NCBI GenBank assembly: GCA_963748385.1
Contig: CAVVIQ010000016.1
Coordinates: 70,662-134,661, forward strand
Reading direction: 5' to 3'
Length of the DNA stretch: 64,000 nucleotides
Origin: Rhodoblastus sp963748385
Lineage (GTDB): Bacteria; Pseudomonadota; Alphaproteobacteria; Rhizobiales; Beijerinckiaceae
In this document: positions 1 through 7,927 of the stretch, piece by piece
How positions within the stretch are numbered: position 1 is the stretch's first letter
Layout: every line of letters begins with the position of its first letter
The notes under the pieces: generated by a model
What the model was told of the DNA's origin: nothing
Databases searched by the model: none
Seen by the model: only the letters and a program-made list of their open reading frames with translations
Position numbers and translations under genes: made by a program

Positions 1-35
1 GCCCGTCGGCGGAAAATGGCGGCCAGGCGCAAAAT

Positions 36-60
36 GAAAAACCGCCCTCGGGCGGTCGCA
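36..60 (-). terminator. Rho-independent terminator of tRNA-Met
   Basis: The arms at 41-47 and 50-56 form a GC-rich hairpin (ACCGCCC / GGGCGGT). Read on the minus strand it is followed by TTTTTCATTTT. It lies about 30 bases beyond the 3' end of the tRNA gene, so it most likely ends that transcript. Confidence 0.75.
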
Positions 61-86
61 TTCGCGTACAAGCTATTGATTTCAAA

Positions 87-163
87 TGGTAGCGGAGGAG
101 GGACTCGAACCCCCGACACAAGGATTATGATTCCTCTGCTCTAGCCGGCTGAGCTACTCCGCC
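87..163 (-). tRNA. tRNA-Met (CAT), elongator type
   Basis: On the minus strand this 77-base stretch folds as a full tRNA cloverleaf. It has a GGCGGAG/CTCCGCT acceptor stem, a D arm with AGCTCAGCCGG, an anticodon stem GAGGA/TCCTT around loop ATCATAA (anticodon CAT), a T arm with GGTTCGAGTCC, and an encoded CCA end. The perfect acceptor stem starting G-C and the single-T D-arm pattern fit elongator methionine rather than initiator tRNA. An Ile-CAT tRNA, read as Ile after lysidine modification, cannot be formally excluded without a covariance model. Confidence 0.93.
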
Positions 164-231
164 CCAGAAGCGCGGCAAAGCCGCGCCTCAAGTCCTCAAA
201 GCGCAGACGCGCCGCGCTTCAAGTGGGGCGG

Positions 232-261
232 TCTATAGTCCGCGGCCAACTCCATTGTCAA
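232..261 (-). promoter_or_regulatory. Sigma-70-type promoter of tRNA-Met
   Basis: On the minus strand a perfect -35 TTGACA (261-256) and a -10 TATAGA (237-232) are separated by 18 bases. They point at the tRNA gene, whose 5' end is about 70 bases downstream. The stretch lies between pmtA and the tRNA, so it is a good candidate for an independent tRNA promoter. Confidence 0.7.
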
Positions 262-271
262 GGAAGCGCGG

Positions 272-931
272 CTATTTAATCCGCTCGATCCGCGCCAGGG
301 TGAAGAGCCCGAGCGGCGCGATCCGGCGGCGCTCCACGAGACGCATGTCCGGGCGGGCGGCGATCCAGTCGCCGAGGATCGCCCAGGGGAATTCCGGGCG
401 CCAGCCAAGCGAGGCCGATTTCTTGCCGAGCCAGGATTCGATCCAGGCGATCGGCCCTTTCTCCGCCCCGACATGATTGACCAGGACGACCTCGCCACCC
501 GGCTTCACCACCCGCGCCAGTTCGTCGAGCGTCGCCGCCGGGTCCGGGACGACGGTCAGCACATAGGGCGCGACCACCGAATCGAAATGGCCGGCGGGAA
601 AAGCGAGGCGGGTCGCGTCCATCACGCAAAGCCCGGCGACCTGCAGCAATTTTTGGCGCGCGGCGCGTCCTTGAGCCCGCCGCAGCATCGGCTCGGACAG
701 ATCGACGCCGACCACCGACGCTTTTCGGTCGAACATCGGCAGTTCGAGCCCGGTGCCGACGCCGACGTCGAGGATCAGCACGCCCCGCCTTTGCGCGGCC
801 GCGACCGCCGCGCGCCGCCCCGGCGCCATGACCGCCGTGAAAACAAGATCGTAGACCGGCGCCCAGCGGGCGTAGGCCTCTTCGACATGCGCATTTTCCA
901 GCTGCGCGATTTCGCGGCGGATTTCGGTCAT
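272..931 (-). CDS. pmtA: Phospholipid (phosphatidylethanolamine) N-methyltransferase, PmtA type
   Basis: This is a 219-residue class I SAM-dependent methyltransferase. The SAM-binding motif I is LDVGVGTGLELP (about residues 54-65), followed by the acidic GVDLSEPM strand and the post-I MDATRLAFP segment. The YDLVFTAVMAPGRRAA start and the FPWAILGDWIAARP end match the Rhizobium/Rhodobacter PmtA group. That group methylates phosphatidylethanolamine stepwise towards phosphatidylcholine at the inner membrane. Its ATG overlaps the TGA of mnmA by four bases, so the two genes are probably co-transcribed. A different small-molecule methyltransferase is possible, but the family resemblance is strong. 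Confidence 0.8.
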   Translation of the reverse strand: MTEIRREIAQLENAHVEEAYARWAPVYDLVFTAVMAPGRRAAVAAAQRRGVLILDVGVGTGLELPMFDRKASVVGVDLSEPMLRRAQGRAARQKLLQVAGLCVMDATRLAFPAGHFDSVVAPYVLTVVPDPAATLDELARVVKPGGEVVLVNHVGAEKGPIAWIESWLGKKSASLGWRPEFPWAILGDWIAARPDMRLVERRRIAPLGLFTLARIERIK

Positions 932-2130
932 CCGGCGGCGGCGCGCGGGGTGGGCGCGGCCGGCGTCGCCGCCTCAGCGCCGCGGATGAAACCGCCGCCG
1001 AGGACGCGGGCGCGCGGCTCGACGTTATCATAGAACACGCAAGCCTGGCCTGGGGCGACGCCGCTCTCGTCGTCGACGAATTCGACACAGATCTGGCCGT
1101 CGCGCAATTCCAGCAGCGCCGGCGCCGGCGGACGGGTCGAGCGGACCCGCACCGCGATCTCGCGGCCCGAACGCGCGGCCTGTTCCAATTCGCCGGGGCC
1201 AATCCAGTTGACGTCGCGCAGCGCCACGCGCCGGGTGGCGAGCGCCGAGCGCGGCCCCACCGTGACCCGCGCCTTCGCCGCGTCGATCCTGACCACGTAA
1301 AGCGGTTCGCCCGCGCTCGACGCCGCCGCGCCGAGGCCGAGGCCGCGCCGCTGGCCGATGGTGAAATGCATCACGCCGGAATGGCGCCCCAGCACGCGGC
1401 CGTCGACATGAACGATCTCGCCGGGCTGGGCCGCCTGCGGCGCCAGTTTTTCGACAATGTCGGAATAGCGCCCGGTCGGCACGAAGCAGATGTCCTGGCT
1501 GTCCGGCTTGTCGGCGTTGGGCAGGCCGAAACGGCGGGCGTGCTCGCGCACCTCGGGCTTGGTCATTTCGCCGAGCGGAAAGCGTAGCATGTTCAATTGT
1601 TCGCGGGTCGTGGCGAACAGGAAATAGCTCTGGTCGCGGTCGGGATCCCGGGCGCGGAAAAGCGCGCGGCCGGAGCCGTCCTTGCGCGAGGAAATATAAT
1701 GGCCGGTGGCGAGCGCGGCGGCGCCGAGGTCGCGCGCGACGTCGAACAGATCGGTGAACTTGAGCTCCTGGTTGCAGGTCACGCAGGGGATCGGGGTTTC
1801 GCCCTCGGCATAGGATTGCGCGAAGGCGTCGATGACCTTGTCGCGAAACCGCAACTCGTAATCCAGCACGAAATGCGGAATGCCGATCAGGGCCGCCGCC
1901 TGGCGGGCGTCGAAAATGTCCTGGCCCGCGCAGCACGAGCCCGGCCGGTGCTCGGCCGCGCCGTGGTCATAGAGCTGCATGGTGACGCCGATCACGTCAT
2001 AGCCCTGTTCCTTGAGCAGGGCCGCGACCACGGAAGAATCGACGCCGCCGGACATCGCGACGACCACGCGACAGCTTCCCGGCGCTCCCGGCAGATCGAG
2101 GCTGTTGAGAGGCTCCGAACCAACGCTCAT
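928..2130 (-). CDS. mnmA: tRNA-specific 2-thiouridylase MnmA
   Basis: This enzyme makes 2-thiouridine at the wobble base U34 of tRNAs for Glu, Gln and Lys, using ATP and sulfur from a relay. The PP-loop AMSGGVDSSV lies near the N terminus. The two catalytic cysteines lie in PCVTCNQ and SQDICF, and the ATGHY motif is between them. The C-terminal beta-barrel domain (FTIGQRRGLGL onward) is complete. An in-frame TTG at 2181 would add 17 residues. I prefer the ATG at 2130 because homologues start just before the LNSLDL segment. The gene ends in a Pro/Ala-rich tail and overlaps pmtA by four bases. Confidence 0.93.
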   Translation of the reverse strand: MSVGSEPLNSLDLPGAPGSCRVVVAMSGGVDSSVVAALLKEQGYDVIGVTMQLYDHGAAEHRPGSCCAGQDIFDARQAAALIGIPHFVLDYELRFRDKVIDAFAQSYAEGETPIPCVTCNQELKFTDLFDVARDLGAAALATGHYISSRKDGSGRALFRARDPDRDQSYFLFATTREQLNMLRFPLGEMTKPEVREHARRFGLPNADKPDSQDICFVPTGRYSDIVEKLAPQAAQPGEIVHVDGRVLGRHSGVMHFTIGQRRGLGLGAAASSAGEPLYVVRIDAAKARVTVGPRSALATRRVALRDVNWIGPGELEQAARSGREIAVRVRSTRPPAPALLELRDGQICVEFVDDESGVAPGQACVFYDNVEPRARVLGGGFIRGAEAATPAAPTPRAAAG

Positions 2131-2605
2131 CAAGGCAGACTTTCGCGAAACTCCCCCGGCGCCGTCGTCCGGCGACGCCAATGCGCCGCCCCCGGGCCTT
2201 CCCGATCTCGCGCGCCGGGTCTTTCAATAGGCCGTCGCTTGCCGCTTTTCAATGAATTTGGCGTCGAAGCGAAATCCGGTTTGCAGAAAAGCTCTGGCTC
2301 GACCGCCGAATCGCGCCGGTCTCGTTCTCCGGGATTGACGATCGCGGGCGGACTTCTCGCGACGTCAGAATGGTTAACGCCCCCTTCGTTCCTGTTCCGA
2401 AGCAGGACATTTTAGTCCCGGCGCTAAGACTTTGGCAAGAAACTTACGCTCGAACAACGATTTACTGACCGTTCGCTTAGGCGTTTCTTAAATCCGGCGC
2501 GCTACTGTTCACCCATGGAGCAAAACGCCCCGTCGCCGGCGCCGGACGCCGGACCCGGGGAGGTCGCGCTTCAGCCAGGGTTCTTCGCGTAAGTGAGTGT
2601 TCAGC
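2131..2605. other. Intergenic region upstream of mnmA and sciP
   Basis: This stretch of about 475 bases separates divergent mnmA and sciP and should contain both promoters. I can point to one GANTC site (GAATC, 2308-2312), the target of the CcrM cell-cycle methylase, and one TTAAC half-site near 2373 of the type bound by CtrA. No paired CtrA box with the usual 7-base spacing is visible, and no coding potential is evident. Confidence 0.5.
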
Positions 2606-2881
2606 ATGACCGAGCCCCACCGTCCGAGGGTCAAATATGTCATCGGGCCCGATGGCAGCCCGTTGACCGTCGCCGACCTTCCTCCGCCCTCGACCAAAAG
2701 GTGGGTTATCCGACGCAAGGCGGAAGTGGTCGCCGCCGTGCGCGGCGGTCTGCTTTCGCTGGAGGAGGCCTGCAGCCGCTACACTCTGACGGTGGACGAA
2801 TTCCTGTCCTGGCAGATGTCGATCGATCAACACGGCCTCGCCGGCCTGCGCACCACCCGACTTCAGCAATATCGCATGTAG
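2606..2881 (+). CDS. sciP: SciP-type CtrA inhibitor (DUF1153 protein)
   Basis: This is a 91-residue protein whose core (RPRVKYVIGPDGSPL, then LPPPSTKRWVIRRKAEVV and SLEEACSRYTLTVDEFLSW) matches the DUF1153/SciP family. In Caulobacter SciP binds DNA-bound CtrA and blocks transcription of its targets, and the gene is itself activated by CtrA. The SLEEACSRY..TVDEFLSWQ segment is the helix-turn-helix. A GTG at 2597 would add three residues, but ATG 2606 agrees with the family start. The gene sits two genes from ctrA on the same strand, so regulator and inhibitor are neighbours here. Confidence 0.88.
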   Translation: MTEPHRPRVKYVIGPDGSPLTVADLPPPSTKRWVIRRKAEVVAAVRGGLLSLEEACSRYTLTVDEFLSWQMSIDQHGLAGLRTTRLQQYRM

Positions 2882-2914
2882 TCGGGCGCGTCCCCTCGCC
2901 TCTTTCTCGATCTG

Positions 2915-2934
2915 CGCCGGCCTTCGGGCCGGCG
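2915..2934. terminator. Hairpin between convergent sciP and YbhN-like genes
   Basis: CGCCGGCC (2915-2922) and GGCCGGCG (2927-2934) form a perfect 8-bp stem closed by a stable TTCG tetraloop. It stands in the 56-base gap between two convergent genes. No clear U tract follows on either strand, so it is a likely but not classical terminator. Confidence 0.5.
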
Positions 2935-2937
2935 TCG

Positions 2938-3960
2938 CTATTTCAGCTTCCCGCCCGCCCTGGCCTCGATTTTTTCCCCGGCCAGGCTGTGGTGGTGTTC
3001 GATGGCCTCCGCAAGCTGCCGCCGTTCGAAGCCCAGAACGATGAAAACCGCGATCACCAGCGGGATGAGCAGATAAAGCAGGCGAAACAGCAGCAGCGCG
3101 GCGAGAACCCCGTCGTGAGGCGCGCCCGGCATGCTCTTGAGAAAAACCAGCTCGAACACGCCGATCCCACCCGGCGCATTGGAGGCCAGAGCGGCGGAAA
3201 AGGACATGATGAACACCGCGACGACGACCAGGAACCCCGGATTGCCGGCATCCGGCAAGGCGTAGAAAATGATGCCGGCGGCCCCGAGGATCTCGGCGGG
3301 CGCCGCGATCAGCTGGCGCGCGATGATCCCCATTCTCGGATACGAGATTCGCACCCCGAAGAAGGTCAGCGACGGCAGTTTGAACAGCGCGCCGCCGACA
3401 TAGAGCGCGACCGCGCCAAGACAGGCGAGGCCGATGACCCGCCCGGCCCAGGGATAAGTGAGGAACGCCGGCAGCAGGTCGCCGAGCTGGGCGAGCGCAT
3501 GAGGCCGCGCGATCAGCGCATAGCCGCCGACCAGCAATTCCCCGAGCACGAAAGTCAGCGCGCAAATCGCGACGAGCACGGCGACCTGCGCGGCTTTCAG
3601 CCCCTTGGTCGCATAACCGCGATAGCGCACCATCGCGCCCGAAACCACCGAGGCGCCGATATTATGGGACAGGGCGTAGGTGGTGAAGGAACAGGCGACG
3701 ATGAAACGCCAGGAAATGTGGCGCACGTCCAGATGCAGCAGGGCGATCCAGTCGTAATAGGCCAGGGCGACATAGGCCACGATCGTCGCCCCGAAGGCCA
3801 GAAAATAACGGTGTGGCGGAATCGCCCGGAAGGCGGCGATCAGACCGGGGCCGAGCGATTGGCCGCGAAATTCACGGTACAGCAGCCAGAACGACACGAG
3901 GACCGCGATAAGACCGAGGGCGGGCCAGAAATAGTCGAGATTGCGCTTGATGAAATCCAT
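2938..3960 (-). CDS. YbhN/UPF0104-family integral membrane protein (LPG-synthase TM domain)
   Basis: About 340 residues with roughly eight or nine hydrophobic segments. Typical family features are SFTTYALSHNIGASVVSGAMVRYRGY in the first half and SNAPGGIGVFELVFL in the second, the latter also being the signature of the flippase half of MprF. No soluble aminoacyl-transfer domain follows, so this is the membrane domain alone. Its substrate is unknown; lipid translocation is the usual guess. An upstream ATG at 4044 exists, but ATG 3960 gives a standard positively charged start before the first helix. The gene is convergent with sciP. Confidence 0.75.
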   Translation of the reverse strand: MDFIKRNLDYFWPALGLIAVLVSFWLLYREFRGQSLGPGLIAAFRAIPPHRYFLAFGATIVAYVALAYYDWIALLHLDVRHISWRFIVACSFTTYALSHNIGASVVSGAMVRYRGYATKGLKAAQVAVLVAICALTFVLGELLVGGYALIARPHALAQLGDLLPAFLTYPWAGRVIGLACLGAVALYVGGALFKLPSLTFFGVRISYPRMGIIARQLIAAPAEILGAAGIIFYALPDAGNPGFLVVVAVFIMSFSAALASNAPGGIGVFELVFLKSMPGAPHDGVLAALLLFRLLYLLIPLVIAVFIVLGFERRQLAEAIEHHHSLAGEKIEARAGGKLK

Positions 3961-4074
3961 CCGGGCCCCGCGACGCTCGAACGCCGACGCCCCCTCAGGC
4001 GACCGCCTGCCCTTTCCTTTGCAACAGGCGGCGGTCAAGCGCAAGCCCGGATTGGCGGTGTGGGGGCGGAGCGG

Positions 4075-4473
4075 TCAGGCCCGCGCCCCGCGCAGTACGA
4101 CGAAGCCCGAAACCTCGCGCGCCAGTTCGCCCGGCGAAGGGGTCTTGTCGCGTCCTTCGAGCGCCTGAGCCTTGTTCAGCTCCTCGCAGGCCTGATCGTA
4201 GATCGCCTTGGCCTCTTCAAGCTGGCCCTTCAATTCCTGGGCCGAGTGAAGAAGATTGTCCCGCCGCGCGCGGGCGGCGCGGGCATAGGTCGAATAGGCG
4301 TAATGGGCGATGTCCTTGATCCCCGATTTCTGCTCCTCCGAGGCGATCTCGCGATCGAGCTCGGCGGCCATGCGATTGAATTCGGCGATCATCATTTCGA
4401 TCTGATTGAGGCGGCGGCGCTTTTCCTCCACCTGGAACCGTTTGAGACGGACGAGCGTATCCCGCGACTTCAT
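4075..4473 (-). CDS. fliJ: Flagellar export chaperone FliJ
   Basis: This 132-residue, almost wholly alpha-helical protein carries two long coiled-coil stretches (KRRRLNQIEMMIAEFNRMAAELDR; ARRDNLLHSAQELKGQLEEAK; please note these are two separate segments). It matches alphaproteobacterial FliJ, which works with the FliI ATPase at the flagellar type III export gate. The start at 4473 is supported by TGGAG 12 bases upstream; an in-frame start at 4521 lacks support. No fliI or other flagellar gene is in the window. The gene is divergent from ctrA and shares its regulatory region, in keeping with CtrA control of flagellar genes in this class. Confidence 0.82.
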   Translation of the reverse strand: MKSRDTLVRLKRFQVEEKRRRLNQIEMMIAEFNRMAAELDREIASEEQKSGIKDIAHYAYSTYARAARARRDNLLHSAQELKGQLEEAKAIYDQACEELNKAQALEGRDKTPSPGELAREVSGFVVLRGARA

Positions 4474-4652
4474 CACGCTAAACTCCAAGAACGCAGGCTG
4501 AAAGATTCCTTCAACCACCACACCAATTTTCCGCGAGACGGTTGCGACATTGCCTCATGGAGGTTGCCTTTTCGTTACCCGAGAGCCCGGCGAACGCGAT
4601 TTCGTCAAAATTCTTTATTTTCGGGGCGATTTGGCCGATCGCGATAAAGCTT

Positions 4653-4872
4653 CGTTAACCGCTGTGATTAACACTCCCTTTCAAGCCCCCTTCCTGCGCC
4701 GTCCTGGCGCAAAGGGGAGCGGAGAGGCGCGCCGCTGGCGCAGGAGCCGTCGGGACGCCTTTCCACCGGATTTTTGACTTGTGATCGATGAGCTTGCGCA
4801 AATCGACGAAAATCACGCCGAAGTCCCCTTGCCAGAGGGAATCAGACTTTGTTAACCATTCGGCGTTAAGCG
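4653..4872 (+). promoter_or_regulatory. Putative ctrA/fliJ control region: CtrA half-sites and a GANTC site
   Basis: The 507-base fliJ-ctrA gap holds four TTAA elements in two pairs: TTAACC at 4655 with TTAAC at 4668, and TTAACC at 4852 with TTAA at 4866. It also holds one GAATC (4839-4843), the CcrM methylation target. In Caulobacter, ctrA is autoregulated by CtrA and its P1 promoter is gated by GANTC methylation. The spacers here are 9 and 10 bases instead of the consensus 7, so these may be separate half-sites. Confidence 0.5.
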
Positions 4873-4980
4873 TTTTCGGAAATGATTTGCGTGGGCGCTC
4901 GTCTTGGATCGATGCTCGGCCGCCAGCCCGGCCGCGCTAGAGATCCGCGTCGCAATTCCTTGGGCGGGTGAGGACTTCAC

Positions 4981-5682
4981 ATGCGCGTATTATTGATCGA
5001 AGACGACAGCGCCACCGCGCAAAGCATCGAACTGATGCTCAAGTCCGAGAGTTTCAACGTCTATACGACCGATCTCGGGGAAGAAGGCATCGACCTCGGC
5101 AAGCTCTACGACTATGACATCATTCTCCTCGACCTGAATTTGCCGGACATGTCGGGCTATGAAGTTCTGCGCCACCTGCGCGTGGCCAAGGTCAAGACGC
5201 CGATCCTGATTCTCTCCGGCCTCGCTGGCATCGAGGACAAGGTGAAGGGCCTCGGCTTCGGCGCCGACGACTATCTCACCAAACCCTTCCACAAGGACGA
5301 ACTGGTCGCCCGCATCCACGCCATCGTCCGCCGCTCGAAGGGCCACGCCCAGTCGGTGATCGCCACCGGCGACCTGGTCGTCAATCTCGACCAGAAGACC
5401 GTCGAGGTCGGCGGCGTCCGCGTGCATCTGACCGGCAAGGAATACCAGATGCTGGAGCTGCTTTCGCTGCGCAAGGGCACGACCCTCACCAAGGAAATGT
5501 TCCTCAACCACCTTTATGGCGGCATGGACGAACCCGAGTTGAAGATCATCGACGTCTTCATCTGCAAGCTGCGCAAGAAACTCGCCAACGCCAGCGACGG
5601 ACGCAACTACATCGAAACCGTCTGGGGCCGCGGCTATGTCCTGCGCGAGCCGTCGGACGCCGACGAGCAAATCACCGCCTGA
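4981..5682 (+). CDS. ctrA: Cell-cycle response regulator CtrA
   Basis: This 233-residue OmpR/PhoB-class regulator is very close to alphaproteobacterial CtrA along its whole length. The receiver domain (1-120) has the acidic pair at residues 8-9, phospho-acceptor D51 in LLDLNLPDMSGY, and K in LTKPF. The winged-helix DNA-binding domain (125-228) contains LTGKEYQMLELLSLRKGT and TVWGRGYVLREP. CtrA activates flagellar, pilus and division genes and silences replication initiation. GAGG precedes the ATG. The last residues are not the Ala-Ala degradation tag of Caulobacter CtrA, ending ..QITA instead. Confidence 0.97.
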   Translation: MRVLLIEDDSATAQSIELMLKSESFNVYTTDLGEEGIDLGKLYDYDIILLDLNLPDMSGYEVLRHLRVAKVKTPILILSGLAGIEDKVKGLGFGADDYLTKPFHKDELVARIHAIVRRSKGHAQSVIATGDLVVNLDQKTVEVGGVRVHLTGKEYQMLELLSLRKGTTLTKEMFLNHLYGGMDEPELKIIDVFICKLRKKLANASDGRNYIETVWGRGYVLREPSDADEQITA

Positions 5683-5703
5683 TCCCCAGGCCGTTCCCCG
5701 AAA

Positions 5704-5736
5704 AAGAAACCCCGCCTTGCCGGCGGGGTTTTTCAT
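5704..5736. terminator. Bidirectional terminator between ctrA and the receiver gene
   Basis: AAACCCCGCC (5707-5716) and GGCGGGGTTT (5722-5731) form a perfect 10-bp stem with loop TTGCC. A T-rich run follows on the plus strand (TTTTTCATTT). The mirror strand reads into TTTCTTTTT, so it can serve both convergent genes. Confidence 0.85.
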
Positions 5737-5763
5737 TTGGCGCGAAGGCGAAAGGCGGCCGCG

Positions 5764-6132
5764 TCACGACAGGAGGCCGACGTCCTCGAACTTTTCCTGC
5801 ATCGAGCGACGGTCGAACGGTTTGAACAACACATCGTCCGCGCCGGCGCGCAGCGCCCGGCCGACCGCCATCTCGTCGTTTTCCATTGCGCAATAGATGA
5901 TCCTGGCGTCCTTGCCGCCGGGCATGTTGCGAACGGTGCGAATGAAATCCAGCGTCGAGCCCGAGGGTCGGGCGCCATCGAGCAGAATCACGTCGGGCAT
6001 CGAGGCCTCGCAAACGGCCAGGGCCTCCTCGCGATCGCCGACTTCCACGCTCTGGAAGCGCAGCATTCCGAGAATGCGGCCCGCGACCATGCGGATCATC
6101 GACGAATTATCGACGACCAGTCCTTGTTTCAT
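5764..6132 (-). CDS. Single-domain CheY-like response regulator
   Basis: This 122-residue protein is a lone receiver domain with no output domain. The phospho-acceptor aspartate is kept (VILLDGARPSG) and so is the lysine in LFKPFD. It departs from the canonical set at two other sites. The usual DD pair is D8-N9, and the switch Thr/Ser position reads YCAMEN. It resembles receivers found near chpT and ctrA in Rhizobiales, so a part in cell-cycle or motility signalling is plausible. Nothing in the sequence identifies the cognate kinase. The gene is convergent with ctrA and shares its terminator. Confidence 0.8.
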   Translation of the reverse strand: MKQGLVVDNSSMIRMVAGRILGMLRFQSVEVGDREEALAVCEASMPDVILLDGARPSGSTLDFIRTVRNMPGGKDARIIYCAMENDEMAVGRALRAGADDVLFKPFDRRSMQEKFEDVGLLS

Positions 6133-6230
6133 CGAAAATCCCCCGAACTCTTCGCGCGCGACCTCCAGGGAGGGGATTATGCCCCCCGCCCCTCAACAAA
6201 ACGCTAAGAAATTCCGAATCTTCCGGGGCG

Positions 6231-7190
6231 TCAGGCGCCTTTTTGCCCCGCCAGCCAGCGCTCGGCCTCGAGCGCGGCCATGCAGCCGAGCCCCGCCGCC
6301 GTCACCGCCTGCCGGTATTTGTCGTCGGCGACGTCGCCCGCCGCGAACACGCCCCCGATATTGGTCGCGGTCGAATCCGGCGCGGTTTTGATGTAGCCGT
6401 TGCTCTTCAGCTCGATCTGGCCGGCGAAGAGTTCGGTCTGGGGCTTGTGGCCGATGGCGATGAAGACGCCGTCCACCGGAATCGTGTCCAGCGCGCCGGT
6501 CTTCACATTCTTGACCCGCACGCCCTCCACCGAGCGCGGGTTCTCGCTTCCGGTGATCTCATCGACCACGCTGTCCCAGCGGACCTCGACATTGTGCCGC
6601 GCGAACAGGCGCTCCTGGAGGATGCGCTCGGAGCGCAGAGAATCGCGGCGATGGATGAGCGTCACATGCGAAGCGATGTGGGAGAGGTAAAGCGCCTCCT
6701 CGACCGCCGAATTGCCGCCGCCGACCACCACGACCTTCTTGCCGCGGAAGAAGAATCCGTCGCAGGTGGCGCAGGCCGAGACGCCAAAGCCCTTGAACTT
6801 TTCCTCGCTCTCTTCGCCGAGCCATTGCGCCTTGGCGCCGGTGGCGACGATCAGCGTGTCGGCGGTAAAGACCTGCCCCGAATCGCCGGTCAGGCGGAAC
6901 GGCCGCTGACCAAGCTCGGCCTTGACAATATGGTCGCTGACCAGCTGCGCCCCGACATGTTCGGCCTGGGCGCGCATCTGCTCCATCAGCCACGGGCCCT
7001 GAATCGGCTCGGCGAATCCGGGATAATTCTCGACATCGGTGGTGATCATCAATTGCCCGCCGGCGTCGAAGCCCGAGATCAGGATCGGCTTGAGCATGGC
7101 GCGGGCGGCGTAGATGGCGGCGGTATAGCCTGCCGGCCCCGAGCCGACGACGATAACCTTGGCGTGAAGGGGCGACATTTCGTTCGACAT
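6231..7190 (-). CDS. trxB: Thioredoxin-disulfide reductase
   Basis: This 319-residue flavoprotein passes electrons from NADPH through FAD to thioredoxin in the cytoplasm. The FAD-binding GSGPAGYTAAIYAAR starts near residue 17. The redox-active disulfide is C140-A-T-C143-D, the NADPH site is VVVGGGNSAVEEALYLS, and the C-terminal FAD motif is GGVFAAGDVADDKYRQ. The length is normal. It starts at an ATG that is followed three residues later by a second ATG; either is possible. It stands alone on the minus strand. Confidence 0.96.
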   Translation of the reverse strand: MSNEMSPLHAKVIVVGSGPAGYTAAIYAARAMLKPILISGFDAGGQLMITTDVENYPGFAEPIQGPWLMEQMRAQAEHVGAQLVSDHIVKAELGQRPFRLTGDSGQVFTADTLIVATGAKAQWLGEESEEKFKGFGVSACATCDGFFFRGKKVVVVGGGNSAVEEALYLSHIASHVTLIHRRDSLRSERILQERLFARHNVEVRWDSVVDEITGSENPRSVEGVRVKNVKTGALDTIPVDGVFIAIGHKPQTELFAGQIELKSNGYIKTAPDSTATNIGGVFAAGDVADDKYRQAVTAAGLGCMAALEAERWLAGQKGA

Positions 7191-7503
7191 GGGGTCTCCG
7201 GGACGGGCGCGATCAATCTGGGCAGGAAATAAGCGAAAGCCCGGCTTTCCTCAAGCGCCGCGCAAGCGAGAAGCGCGGGCGGCGGAAACGGGACGGCTCC
7301 GGCCAGCCTGCGCTCGTCGACGGGACGTGAACATCGCGGCCAAGCTCAACCGATCACGATGAGCCGCCTCAACTCAAAGGTCCAATGTTCAGTTCGGGAT
7401 GAAAACGATCGAATCGGATCGAAACCCTCGGTTGGCGCGCCTGGCTCTCAGTCAGAATAGCCGGGCGCGCCGGTTGTTCAATGCTCGGTCAGAATGCGGC
7501 GGC
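7191..7503. other. Non-coding gap upstream of trxB
   Basis: This stretch of 313 bases holds the trxB promoter on its left side but no convincing gene. Two identical GGCGCGCC palindromes (7434-7441, 7464-7471) stand 22 bases apart and could form a weak stem-loop beyond the end of the next minus-strand gene. Confidence 0.4.
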
Positions 7504-7722
7504 TTACCTCGGGCACACTAACGTCCCGTCAGGCATGCGAACGGCGGGATGACCCGTGTGCCTTATGCACCAACGTTGATTTTGGCCGCCCCACACGCAA
7601 CGGCCCCAATGATTCCGATGGCCATTCGGACCACAGCCGCCCAGTGCAAAGGCCGGCGAAACCGACGTGAGCGCCGTAACGGATATAACGACGCCGAGCA
7701 GCGTGGCCTTGAGCATTTTCAT
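7504..7722 (-). CDS. Small secreted Cys-rich protein (GCG-type)
   Basis: This 72-residue protein begins with a clear signal peptide (residues 1-26, ending SPAFA). The short mature part starts LGGCGPNGHRN and has four cysteines, several Trp, and many His and Arg. Small proteins with a GCG..HRN..GRC start are common in Rhizobiales; none has a known role that I can cite. The Shine-Dalgarno GGGAG is well placed upstream of the ATG. Four cysteines in about 46 residues suggest a disulfide-stabilised periplasmic or extracellular peptide. Confidence 0.7.
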   Translation of the reverse strand: MKMLKATLLGVVISVTALTSVSPAFALGGCGPNGHRNHWGRCVWGGQNQRWCIRHTGHPAVRMPDGTLVCPR

Positions 7723-7927
7723 GAAGATCTCCCATGTTTGGCGCGCAATATGAATCGCGACGCTGAAATATTTACGACGGATGATCGCGAAAAGATCGCC
7801 GCCGCAAATTAATGTAGCCGTTCGTGGCCCACATGGCGCGTCCAGCGGCGCCGCCGGCCGCGCGCATGATATCCCGCTCCGAGCCAGACGGACATGCTTT
7901 AGCGCCTGAACGCCCCATACCCGGCGC

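Noticed and set aside
2593..4647. 684-codon plus-strand frame over sciP, the YbhN-like gene and fliJ
   Set aside because: It overlaps three genes with clear family matches and has no protein-like hydrophobic pattern of its own.
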